64,000 nt of DNA from Neocallimastix lanati (nom. inval.) (lineage: Eukaryota; Neocallimastigomycota; Neocallimastigomycetes; Neocallimastigales; Neocallimastigaceae). Made by a program: the position numbers and the translations under genes. Shown here one piece after another: positions 11,384 through 22,499 of the stretch. Where the stretch lies: the NCBI GenBank assembly GCA_016946835.1, contig JACVTC010000237.1, positions 50,499 through 114,498 on the forward strand. The letters are read 5' to 3'. The notes below the pieces were generated by a model, which did not search any database, was not told the DNA's origin, and saw only the letters and a program-made list of their open reading frames with translations. Each line of letters opens with the position of its first letter. Within the stretch, counting starts at the first letter, position 1.

Positions 11384-12299
11384 AAAAGTAATCCTTTCAG
11401 TTGGTTACAAGTTGAAGACGATGTTGGTCGTTATTTACCAACCGCTGAACAACAAAAGAATTGTCAAGTTTTAGCTCCAAAAGAAACTTGCAAAATACAA
11501 ACAGGTGAAGTCATTCATAAAGATTATTGGACAATTGATGCACTAAAACATGATATTCATGATTTAACTGCTAAAAATGGTTTAGATTGTTAGTTTGTGA
11601 ATCCATCAGTGGAATGAAAAAATGGAGGTGCTTATAATTATGATCTTGCTTGTCATCAAGGTGAAAATGATTTTTTAGTAATAAATGCATGGCTGGTTTC
11701 TATTATGGTGCAAGAGATGAATATCCAAAAAAAAAAAAAAGTAAAAAAAAAGAAGAAAACTGATCAAAAGTTTATAGAACATATTTAATTTATTTGAATA
11801 AGGCGAAGACTCCTTGAGCTTTATGGTAAGATGCTAAATCAGTAGTCAAAGTTGAAAAAGATAAATGATAATATTCATTTATTTATCAACCAGGATATGT
11901 TAAATAACGTGGAAATGTTACAACGTCGTTATTTTTTGGACTCATAGTATTTTAGGTAATAGTCCAAATTTCTCTATTAACAATTTTAATCCAAGTACAC
12001 ATCAATTACGTGTTTTGGTTGCAGCTAATTATTCTACCTTATTATCAGTCTCTATCAATGGAGGAAAGAACTCAGCTGAAGTTGCCAATTTTAAAGATGA
12101 TGCCAGTGTTCGCCGCATTGGTATTCGAGGATTCTACAGTGAATTAGAATTCAAAATTAGACCTAATGATTTCAGAATTGAAGAAAATAAGATTACTCTA
12201 TGTGCCAGTAAGACGGAATAATATACTAATAATTACCAATTCGATGGTATTTTGTATGATCATATACGTCTTAAAACTCCTGGACTTTTAATTATCTAA
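11384..12299 (+). pseudogene. Rhamnogalacturonan endolyase (PL4) pseudogene
   Basis: Pieces in two or three plus frames line up with PL4 rhamnogalacturonan lyases, which cleave pectin RG-I by beta-elimination. Order: the end of the catalytic domain (FVNPSVEWKNGGAYNYDL near 11600, AGFYYGARDEYP near 11700, then a stop-riddled match to the family's LWxDAKxxxxxExxxWPYSF and PxYxxxRGNVT segments near 11815-11925). The carbohydrate-binding C-terminal domain follows at 11990-12299 (HQLRVLVAANYSTLLSVSINGG; IRGFYSELEFKI; ENKITL; FDGILYDHIRL). The central fibronectin-like domain is missing between RGNVT and HQLRV, suggesting an internal deletion. Stops include TGA at 11866-11868 where the family has Trp. 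Frames and domains were judged by eye; the family assignment rests on recall of PL4 motifs. Confidence 0.8.
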
Positions 12300-12439
12300 T
12301 ATCTTTTCAAAAAATTAGTAAATAAATATTTTAATTTAAAAATTAATAATATCAATTATATATTTGATGATAAAAAAAAAATTATTAATATTTTATATAT
12401 AACAACAAAAATAAATGAACAATAAAAAAAAAAAGTTAA

Positions 12440-12810
12440 AAGCTCAAAAACATTTCCTTTCAATGGAAATTAGAGATGTAGAAGATATACAATAAAAATA
12501 TGATGATATTGAAGTAGTATTATTAATGAAATCTTAAAATCTTCTGAAGTTAACTTAGATATCAAACCAAATCTACCCCTTAATGAAATAGATTTTAGAG
12601 ATAGTCATGGTAATAATTCTATAAGTATTGATAGTATATAAATACTTCAAAAAATATGGATAAAATAATAAATAAGGAAAATAATTAAAATAATCAATAA
12701 TTAGATGATGAAAATGATGATAAAATTAATAATGATAATGAAACATATTAAGAAGAAGAGACAAAAGAGATTATGTTGTAAATTATAAAATAATGGGATT
12801 ATTAAAACAT
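12440..12810 (+). pseudogene. Short decayed coding stretch, function unknown
   Basis: Codon-like composition returns here. A frame from about 12519 reads EILKSSEVNLDIKPNLPLN and on to a stop near 12640, followed by Asp/Asn/Lys-rich fragments with several stops. No family is recognised. It may belong to a neighbouring host gene or to the tail of a lost retroelement. Confidence 0.3.
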
Positions 12811-13544
12811 AATATTAATATAAAAAATATAAATATAATATAATATCATTCATACTCTTTTAAAATATTATAAATTTATAATTTTTTTATTTAATCAAAT
12901 TAAAAAAAAAGTATTATTTTAAATTTTAATACAAACATTATATTTCTATTCAATTCTAACTTTTATCCAAAATTAGATTTAAGGATGAATGTTAAAAATA
13001 TAAATATAAAATTTTATAATTATTGTAACGGAAACCTGGGTGTTCCAATACTAAAAGGACACTTAGAATAAGTAAACTAAACACAAGAATTAGTAAACAC
13101 AAAATATTAATATTGGAGCACTTGATTCCTTTGTTGATTAGGAAGGTCGGTGCTGAAATATTAGTAATATTGGTTTTATTTATTATTTTATTTATTTAAT
13201 TATTTATTTAAAAAATTGTTTTATTAGAAAGATGTTTTATTACTAATAATAATAAACTACGTTAAAATACGATAAAAGCACGAAGAGAAATATTTTCAAG
13301 TGAAAATTCATACCTATTTATACTTTTTTCGGAAAAACAGTTTTCATGATTTTGAAAAATTATAGAATTGTGGAAAATTCGTTTAAAACCGATTTTAGCC
13401 ACAAAAATAGAAACTAATAAAAAGAAAGAATAAAATAGAATAAAATATAATTTTAACTATTAAGAATTTCTATAAAATTCTTAAAGAAATTACAGAAAGA
13501 AATATCTAGAAAATGAAAATAAAAATTATTAAAATTTGCTTTGA

Positions 13545-13607
13545 GTGTGAATCCAACCCGAGTAGTTCGATTCATGGTCATAGCTCTAGCCACTATGCCA
13601 AGATTTC
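13545..13607 (-). other. Degenerate tRNA-like segment with A box and B box
   Basis: The minus strand contains TGGCATAGTGG, a perfect match to the Pol III A-box consensus TRGYNNARNNG. About 33 nt later it contains GGGTTGGATTC, close to the B box. A short CATAG/CTATG pairing resembles a D-arm. The acceptor and T stems do not pair well, so this is not a functional tRNA. It may be a tRNA-derived promoter module inside the LTR. Confidence 0.4.
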
Positions 13608-13755
13608 TTTTTCTGAAATTTTTGTGTAAGAAATTTAGATAAATTTATTATAAAATTTATCTATCTTTCTTATTTAATACATTAATTTAATATATTAAAT
13701 TATTGTATTTATTTTAACCAATAATATTTAATTATTAATTTATATATATTTGATT

Positions 13756-13784
13756 CTCTTGAGTTCTCTTCGAGAAATCAAGAG
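13756..13784 (+). promoter_or_regulatory. Conserved LTR hairpin, P 5' LTR
   Basis: A 29-nt imperfect palindrome with outer stem CTCTTGA/TCAAGAG and inner stem TTCTC/GAGAA. It is identical in the second LTR at 15975-16003. It lies just downstream of a TATATATATTT stretch, where transcription would begin. Confidence 0.6.
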
Positions 13785-14977
13785 TTATTATTTTAGAATT
13801 TTTATAATAAATAATAATTCAAATAAAATAATTAATTAATAAACAAAACCCTTTTTAATAAAACGAATTTTATAAATATTTGTGTTTTTTATTCTTTTAG
13901 TGTTATTGTTTATTATAAACTTTCTATAATAAACTCTCTTTATATTAAGTTAAGTATAATTATTTATTATTTTATATTTATTTAATTATATTTAATTTTA
14001 TTTTCTCAAATTAATGTTAATTAGCAATAATTAATGTTAATTTGTAGTTAAGAAATTATTTATAATTAATTTTATAAGTAATTTCTTACATTTTGGTAAA
14101 GAATGAATTAATAACCTTTATTTTATTATTAATAATTCTTTACTTGTTAAGATATTAACTGAATTTCAATTTCAATTTCAATAATTCAGTTATTTGAATT
14201 TCAATATTAATAATTAATAATATAATAATTATTATTAAAATATTTAGGAAATAGTCTAGGCCAACTAATTGACTAAATATTATTAACATATTGAAATTAA
14301 TATATATTAAATAATGTAAACACGTGATTGTCATATTAAATTAATTTCTACATATCATATTTTAATTATAAAATATAATATTTAGCTATATTTGATTCTT
14401 ATATTTTATTTATATTAAATATTTATATTATTATTTTATTTTATATTATCAATATCAAACTTATATTAATATTATTAACATATTCATATTAATAATTAAT
14501 ATTTTAATAATTAATTATTTTATATAAATACATGTTTAAATCTTTTGATTAATCCTTTGTAGGATTATTGTAATTTAAATTATAGTAATAATTATATAAA
14601 ATAATAATGTAATAAAATATTATTAAGATTAAATAAAATTTATATTTTAAATAAAAACTTAATTATAAAATTTACTAAGAACAATATGTTTTAAATAAGA
14701 GTAAAATTAAATTATTTATTAATTACTATAATTTGGAATCTTGACCTAATCGTTAAGACCAAATTAACTAAAAACTTTAACATTACTAAATTGTACTTTC
14801 CTATATTCTTGATAACTTAAACTTAATAATAAAATTTAATTTATTTTGATATAAATTAATTTTAACTTGTAAATAATATAAATCAATTTTAATTAATTAC
14901 TTTATTGTTATATTATTAAATATATGTATATATTAAAATACAATTGTAAATATTAAAATTATACTTTTAAGATACTA

Positions 14978-15200
14978 AATTATTAAAACTATTAATTAAA
15001 TATTATTATAAAATTATTAAAACTATTAATTAAATATTATTATAAAATTATTAAAACTATTAATTAAATATTATTATAAAATTATTAAAACTATTAATTA
15101 AATATTATTATAAAATTATTAAAACTATTAATTAAATATTATTATAAAATTATTAAAACTATTAATTAAATATTATTATAAAATTATTAAAATTATTAAA
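14978..15200 (+). repeat. 34-bp tandem repeat inside element P
   Basis: About six head-to-tail copies of a 34-bp unit containing AACTATTAATTAAATATT. Decay increases at the right end. Confidence 0.85.
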
Positions 15201-15773
15201 TATTATTATAAAAATTTATTTATTATAACTATTAAATATTATTATGAAATTATTAAGATTATTAATTAAATTTATTATTAAAAATTATTATTAAAAATTA
15301 TTAATTATTATAAAAAATTATTATTTAAATATTATCAAATTTATTAATTAAATATTATAAAAATTTTATTTTATTTTTGAAAATAATTACAAGTATTATT
15401 TAAAATAATTAAAGATTATTAAATTTATTATATTAATCTTTAAAAACAATTTATTTAACTTAAAAATATCAAAGAAAATAGTAAAAACTATTTTCTATAT
15501 ATTTATTTTATAATTATTTTTAATTAAATTATATTTGAATATTATATTATTATATTTATAAAAATTAAAACAAAAATGAATTATTGATATAAAATTAATT
15601 CAATAATTCTATAAAATTACTTAAATTATAAACAAATAATTATACTTTAAATTCATAAAAAAATATAAATATTGTAAATATTTCTTAAAAATTAAATATT
15701 TGTACTTCAAAAAATAAATTTAATATTAATAAATAATAAATAAGTTTTAATAAAAAAAAGAAATTTTTTTTAA

Positions 15774-15821
15774 TTTAAAATCAAAGCAGGGTAATACCGT
15801 CCCCCCCTGCTTGATTTTAAA
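15774..15821. other. Strong GC-containing hairpin near the 3' end of P
   Basis: TTTAAAATCAAAGCAGGG pairs with CCCTGCTTGATTTTAAA across a loop of about 13 nt, with one bulged base. It is one of the few GC-rich spots in the region, lying 24 bp upstream of the 3' LTR. It could end or stabilise the transcript, or mark the minus-strand origin. Confidence 0.6.
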
Positions 15822-15974
15822 TCTATACCGAGTCTACCATTTTATGTAAGAAACTTAGATAAATTTATTATAAAAATATCTATCTTTCTTATTTAATACA
15901 TTAATTTAATACATTAAATTATTGTATTTAGTTTAACCAATAATATTTAATTATTAATTTATATATATTTGATT

Positions 15975-16003
15975 CTCTTGAGTTCTCTTCGAGAAATCAA
16001 GAG
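15975..16003 (+). promoter_or_regulatory. Conserved LTR hairpin, P 3' LTR
   Basis: Same 29-nt palindrome as in the 5' LTR, with a TTC rather than TTT loop compared with element O. Confidence 0.6.
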
Positions 16004-16503
16004 TTATTATTTTAGAATTTTTATAATAAATAATAATTCAAATAAAATAATTAATTAATAAACAAAACCCTTTTTAATAAAACGAATTTTATAAATATTT
16101 GTGTTTTTTATTCTTTTTGTGTTATTGTTTATTATAAACTTTCTATAATAAACTCTCTTTATATTAAGTTAAGTATAATTATTTATTATTTTATATTTAT
16201 TTAATTATATTTAATTTTATTTTCTCAAATTAATGTTAATTAGCAATAATTAATGTTAATTTGTAGTTAAGAAATTATTTATAATTAATTTTATAAGTAA
16301 TTTCTTACATTTTAGGATTCGTTACAATTATATTAATTTAAGGAGAAATAATATTTATTTTAATATATTCATGTAAATTATGTGACCAATAATAGTATAA
16401 AGTCATGTATTATGTTAACTATAAATAACATAAAAATGTACATTACTATTTTGAACATGATTTTAATATTTTTAATATAATAAAGATATTTTTATTTCTA
16501 AAA

Positions 16504-16986
16504 AAATGTTTTATTTTATATTGAAAAATATTTAATTTTAATAAAAACCTTTATATTAGAATAGTATTTTTTATTTTTATTTGAAAATTTTAACAGATTG
16601 TAATAATAATTATAGCCAATTAAATAAATTCTTATTAGTAATATTTTAGATAGATTATTCTATAAAAAAAAAATAAAAATAAAAATGTTTTATTAATATT
16701 ATAAATGTATTTTATTTATAATATTATAATTAAATTTTATATAATTGATTATAAAAATCAATTTAAATTTAATAGTTTTTATATAAAAAAAAATAAAATG
16801 TAATAATATAAAATTTAGTGGCAAGAACAACTTTTATGCCTTAAAAAAAAAAAAAGTAAAAATAGTTGTAAATTTTGCAACTAATTTTTATAAAATCATC
16901 AATTAATCAATAAAGCATTAATAAATAAAATAAAATAAATAGATAAAATTTGTATATTCACTTATTGTTTTTAATTAATTCTCTAA
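16504..16986. other. AT-rich spacer
   Basis: No coding or repeat structure is recognised between the K-family LTR and the foldback element apart from A/T runs. Confidence 0.4.
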
Positions 16987-18578
16987 TCCTTAACACCGTT
17001 AAAGGGTAAGTTTATTATTAACTAAAATAACGAATAATAACTAATTTTAAAAGATAAGATAATTTAACACCTCTCTATTCGAGTTGTTAATAATAAACAC
17101 TAAAATTAATTATATTTATAATTATTTATCTCTAATACTATAGAATATAGCGCAGCACTTTATAACTTTATTCGTTATTAGATACTGGGCTTACACAGGG
17201 TAAATTTATTTATTTAATAAATATATTTTTATTTATTAATATTAATATTTATTTTAACTATTTACATTAATAGTAACGCTAGTGCGTTACAGTTACAAGT
17301 TCAGTTAATTTTTATACATGCTAATAATTTTATGATTGGTAAATAATTTAATTTAACATAGGTTACTAATCAACTAAATAAAAATATATTTAACTAAATA
17401 TTTAACTATATAATAAACTATAAAATAAACTATAAAATAATAAAATTTAATGTACCAAATTTAAGAAAAGATTTTATTTGATTAGCTGTAATTGCTAACT
17501 GTTTATAGATACATTACGAAACCAGAGCGATTGTCTAATATTAAGTACACTAAAAATAGATAAAATAAAAGAAAATATAATAAAAATGATTAAAAATGAA
17601 TTATTTAAATATTATTAGTTACTAATTAAATAAAATAACGAATTCATAAAAATAAAATCAATCTTTACAAAAATTACTAAAACAGGATTAATTTTAAATT
17701 AATATTATTAAAATGACAATAATTATATGCAAAAATTAAATGAATGAATAAATAAATTACTAATATAATCAATGGATGTAATAATTATTATTAAATAAAT
17801 TCTAATAATTATATTTAATGAATATATATATAATAATTTAAATAAACTATCAAATATTAATTTAACAAATGTAATATATAGTAATTAGATAATTTATTAC
17901 GAAATAAGAAATAATAATTATTATAAAGGAAATAATTATAATTTCTTACATTGCTTTTTTTACCAAGATTGTTCTACTATATCTGTAACGAAATCTTCAG
18001 TTATTGTAACAGTTACATGGTAACTTCAAGCCTATCCAATGATAGTTCTTTGGTTACGTAACGTACCTTTAAACAGTTAGCAATTTCAGCTAATCAAATA
18101 AAATCTTTTCTTAAATTTCGTACATTAAATTTTATTATTTTATAGTTTATTTTATAGTTTATTATATAGTTAAATATTTAGTTAAATATATTTTTATTTA
18201 GTTAATTAGTAAACTAAGTTAAAATTAAATTATTTACCAATCATAAAATTATTAAAATATATAAAAATAACTTAACTTGTAACTGTAACGCACTAGCGTT
18301 ACTATTAATGTAAATAGTTAAAATAAATATTAATATTAATAAATAAAAATATATTTATTAAATAAATAAATTTACCCTGTGTAAGCCCAGTATCTAATAA
18401 TAAATAGAGTTATAAAGTGCTGCGCTATGTTCTAGAGTAATAAGAATAAATAATTATAATTTTAATTAATTCTAGTGTTTATTATTAACAACTCGAATAG
18501 AGAGGTGTTAAGTTATCTTAGTCTTTAAAATTAGTTATTATTTTAGTTAATAATAAACATACCTTTTACAGTGTAATA
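16987..18578. mobile_element. Foldback element with about 540-bp inverted arms
   Basis: The left arm (about 16987-17530) is the reverse complement of the right arm (about 18045-18578) with scattered differences. Shared landmarks are AACGCTAGTGCGTTACAGTT, TACTGGGCTTACACAGGGTA, CTCTATTCGAGTTGTTAATA and a segment ending AACAGTTAGCAATT. The middle (17531-18044) is non-coding. Element B is inserted at the right edge, hiding any target duplication. It could be a foldback DNA transposon or two inverted copies of one repeat. Confidence 0.75.
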
Positions 18579-18873
18579 AATTATATTAAATAGCAAAAGC
18601 AAATATTGAGAAAATTAGATATATTTTTAGTGTAGCATTTTTTATATAATATTTAATATTTAATTTTATTTATCTTTTTTTTTAATAATTACAAAAGTAT
18701 ATATTTTTGACAAGGTTACATTTTATTTCTTTTATAATTTTATTTAAATATAATAATATTCTGATTGGGTAAGTTATATTAAAGTCATTATTAAGTATTT
18801 ATTTTTTTTATATTCTAACATTCCTCCTAAAATATGACTTTCCTAAAATTTCATATTTTTTATTTATATAATT

Positions 18874-20440
18874 TCAAATAAAATATAAATCATCAATTTT
18901 GGTTGATAAAGAATTTCTAAATTTATCCATTAATGTCCCATTTAAATACTTTGTAAACCCATCAGCGAGATTGTTTTCAGATTTTATATATTTAAGATAG
19001 ATTTTATTTTCTTTGACTATTTCTCTTATGTAATGAACCCTGATGTCTACATGTTTAGTTTTTGGGTTGATAGTTTGATTTTTAGCATTATAAATAACTG
19101 CTTTATTGTTAACATTTACTTCAATATTTTTAATATTTAAGTTCAATTCTTCGAATAAATTTAAGTACCATATACATTATTTACCGCATTCACTAAGACT
19201 TTAATATTCAGACTCGGCTGTTGAAGTCGATATGGATTTTTGTAACTTTGAACACCAGCTTGTTGGTGCACCACCAAATGTTATTAAAAATCCTGTTGTT
19301 GAACGTCTAGTTTCCAAGTCACCTCCGTAATTCGAATCGACATATGCTTTAACATTCGGATTATTTTTGAAATTTATTCCATATTTTTTAGTTCCTTTTA
19401 AGTATCTTAATATTCTCATTACGTTATTCCAGTCTTCCATATTTGGTTCCTTTGCTCTTCTAGCTGCTTTTGATACAGAGAAGATAATGTCGGGTCTTGT
19501 ACACATACTGAGATATAATAAATTTCCTATTATGCTTCTATATTTTGTTTCATCTACTTTTACCTTCCTAAGATCTTCATTTTCAATTGGAGTCATAATT
19601 CTAAAAGGTGTGCAATTTTTCATATTAAACTTAGAAAGTAATTCATCTATATATCTGTGTTGATGTAAAAAGTAACCATTTTTATGTTTTATAAATTTTA
19701 TTCCAATAATATAATCAACATTACTTATATTTTTAATTTTGAATTTTTTCTTAATTAATAATTTTATACTTTCTATTGTTTTTTTTTTGATCCTGATATT
19801 TACATATCATCCACATATATAGCTAACATACATAAAAGTTTTCCTTTATTAAGTTTAACGTACAGACAAGGTTCACTTATAAGTCTTTTATATCCAATTT
19901 TTATTAGATAGCCGTTTAATTTATCATTCCACTTGGCACCACTTTGTTTCAGTCCATATATTGCCTTCTTCAATTTTCAAAATTTCTTATAGTGATCTTC
20001 ATGTCCTTTGGATGGTTTCATATACAAATCTTTATTTAATTCAACATTTAAATAGGCGGCAGTTATATCTATTTGGTTTATTTCAAAATTGTTCTGAGTA
20101 GCAATTGCTGTAAAGATTCTTATTGAATCCTGTTTTAAGGTAGGTACAAAGGTTTCTTTATAATCTATTCCGTATTCTTGCATAAATCCCTTTGCTACTA
20201 ATCTTGATTTTCTTTTGATTATTTCTCCATTTGAGTTTCGTTTGAATTTAAAAATCCATCTTGATATTAAGTTTGCGTTTTTAGGTATTTTATTAATTGT
20301 TTCATATACTCTTAGATTTCTCATATTGTTGAGTTCATTATCGACTGATTTTAACCATTCATTTTTATCATTTAAATTAAAGATATCATCATAAATATTT
20401 GGTTCGCGTAATTCTTTTAATAATTTTTGTTTTTTGTTAT
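18874..20440 (-). pseudogene. RT and RNase H of element B
   Basis: RT begins with NNMRNLRVYETINKIPKNAN and RLVAKGFMQEYGIDYKETF (19977-20324), followed by IEQ/INQIDITAAYLNVEL. The region of the YVDD box (near 19800-19830) is broken by frame errors. RNase H is present as two open pieces: 19201-19623 (AYVDSNYGGDLETRRSTTG, SISTSTAESEY) and 18874-19146 (NNKAVIYNAKNQTINPKTKH, ADGFTKYLN). It represents the copia-type RNA-templated DNA polymerase and its RNase H, now inactive. Confidence 0.85.
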
Positions 20441-20900
20441 TTGAATTTAATATGAAGGCTTCATTTCTATTTTTTTTCCTAAATGTATAGAAGATTCTAT
20501 GTTAAATAGTTTGTTATTCATTAAGTTATTGATATTTTGTTTTCATTATTGTTATTGTTATTGTTATTATTGTTTGAGTTATAGCTGTCTGTATTTGAAT
20601 TATAGTGATTGTTTTTATTACTGACAGTGATCATATTTTCGTTTTGATTAATACTATTATTTATTTTGTTATTGTTGCTGTTGGTGGTGTTGTTGTTACT
20701 GTTTGTGTTATTGTTATTATTATTGTTGTTGTTGTTAATGTTATTATCTTGAGATTCTATATTAATATCATAATCTTTGTTTTGATTATTATTATTATTT
20801 TTGGTGTTGTTATTATTGTTGTTTCTTTTTTGTTATATGTTCTTTTATTTTTTATTTTATTGTTTTTACTTATTTTTATTAATTTGAGAATTATGGTCTA
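20441..20900 (-). pseudogene. Asn-rich linker of element B
   Basis: Minus-strand Asn-codon runs link integrase to RT. The plus-strand Val/Ile-rich open frame here is only their antisense. Confidence 0.6.
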
Positions 20901-22400
20901 ATATTTGAATATTATTTGACTTATTGTTATTATATTGATAATACGGAATATTATTGTTAATATTATCGAAGTCTTTGCCATGGTTTATATCATATGTGTT
21001 ATTATAAAAGTAGGTATTATCATTCCTCCTTATTATATTATTAGGAATAAAATTTGAGATATCATTATCGCAATAAGATAAATGTGAATTTCCTGGTGTG
21101 AATTCAAAGAATTCAACATTTCGTGAAATTATAATTTTATTATTTGTTTTATTAAGGATTTTGTATGCTGTGGGATTATCAATGTATCCCAAGAATATGC
21201 CAGGAGATGAATTATTTTGAAATTTGGTACGTAATAGTTTTGGAACATAATAAAAAACTTTACATCCGAAGACACGTATGTTTGAATAATCAACTTTGTT
21301 ATTGGTTAAAAGTTCATATGGAATTTTATTATTTATCCCTTTATGAGGGATTCGATTATGAATGAAGTTGGAAGTTTCTACGATGTTTTCCCAATATTGT
21401 AAGTTCAGTTTTGAGTCATTTAACATTGACTTTGCAGAATTGATTATAGTGCCGTTGAATCGTTCAATCCTACCATTTAGTTGTGAATGGTAGGGAACAG
21501 TAAATTGATGTTGTATTCCAAAGTCAATTCAGAATTGTTTAAAATTTTTTGTTGTTAAATTCGGTACCATTATCTGTACGGATAGTATGGATATATTGAA
21601 TTCTTTTGTTAAATTGTTTTTTTTTATTAAACCAATTATGGAAGTGATAAAAAGTTTCTGATTTACTCTTCATAAAGAGAGTCCACCCAAATCTTGAATG
21701 GTCATCCAAAATGGTTAAGATATATTTATTGTCATAGATAGAGTTTTGTATTGGACCTATAAGATCCATGTGTATGAGTTGAAATATATTTTTGGCTCTA
21801 TTATGTGATGATTTGAAGGGCTTATTTTTAAGTTTTGAATAACTACAAATAGGGCACTTTGAGTTTATGTTGTTTTTAAAAATTTAATTTTTGATACTAT
21901 TGATATTGAAATAAGCAAAACGGCGATGCCATAAATTTAGTTTATCAATTGATTTCAAGTGTGTATAATTGACTTCAACCAAATTATTATTATGTTGGTT
22001 GTTTTCAAAATTTAATGGTTGAGTTGAAATCCAAAATTTAAATGTGTTAGATTGATTCGATTTAATTGATAATATTCTTTGATTGTGTTCGTCATAAATT
22101 AGTGCGTATGATTTATTATTAATATTATTGAAAACTATTTTGTATCCTTGTTATGTAAGATTTCCAATTGATAATAAATTTTTATTTATTTTTGGTGAGT
22201 AATAAACATTTTAATGGTTATTTTGTGATTACTAATGTATCCAATGTGGTCTCCTTTAAATTGTGTTGATATAACTTGATTATTAGCTAAATAAACTTTG
22301 TCATTGCACTTTTGAATATTATGTAATTTATTTAAATGACCTATGATATTTATTGATGCGCAGGAGTCCAATATTCAACACATCATTTCCTTTTGTTTAT
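20866..22400 (-). pseudogene. Protease and integrase of element B
   Basis: Protease at 22186-22371 reads DSCASINIIGHL, where the usual DSG triad is altered to DSC; the preceding Trp codon is TGA (22375-22377). Integrase pieces are MDLIGPIQNSIYDNKY (first catalytic Asp) and IRTDNGTEFNN (second Asp) at 21539-21769, then QLNGRIERFNGT (catalytic Glu) near 21450-21480 and the C-terminal part at 20866-21426 (HNRIPHKGINNKIPYELL, FLGYIDNPTAYKIL). Stops and shifts separate them. Confidence 0.85.
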
Positions 22401-22499
22401 TTTCTTCGTTTTGTTTATTTATTTCGGCAAAATTAATATCAAGATTTTCTTGAGAATTGTAATCCCTGGTAAAAGCATCGGCATAGCTTGTATCATATC

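Larger units (their letters stand above)
13625..16309 (+). mobile_element. Complete non-coding LTR retroelement P (LARD-like)
   Basis: Nearly identical LTRs of 466 and 465 bp (13625-14090 and 15845-16309) begin TGTAAGAAA and end TTTCTTACA. The interior (14091-15844) has no coding frame. It starts TTTTGGTAAAGAATG, with a TGG three bases inside, as in primer sites pairing with a tRNA 3' CCA end. Element O has the same layout (TTTTGGTGGAGAAT) and a shared LTR hairpin, so P is probably a non-autonomous relative of O. Candidate target duplications TTTTG/TTTTA differ at one base. No clear polypurine tract is visible. Confidence 0.75.
13024..16326 (-). mobile_element. LTR of a third family (TGTAACG...CCGTTACA), itself carrying element P
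   Basis: The inserted block starts TGTAACGG, ends CGTTACA, and is flanked by the 5-bp duplication ATTAT (13019-13023 and 16327-16331). Minus orientation is suggested by a TATA-like box (GTATAAATAGG, minus strand, 13313-13323). The same box and layout occur in the solo LTR at 59387-60099 and in the relic at 27903-28311. No coding sequence is present, so this is taken as a solo LTR. It was split by element P at 13625. Confidence 0.65.
12880..16503 (+). repeat. 3' end and LTR of a K-family copia element, split by a nested insertion
   Basis: A polypurine-like tract (GATTTAAGGATGAA) precedes an LTR beginning at 12990 (TGTTAAAAATATAAAT). The LTR is interrupted at 13023 and resumes at 16332 (ATTTAAGGAGAAATA) to end near 16503, as in the K LTR at 7113. 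Without the insertion it is about 206 bp. It shows the oldest layer of the local nest. Confidence 0.75.
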
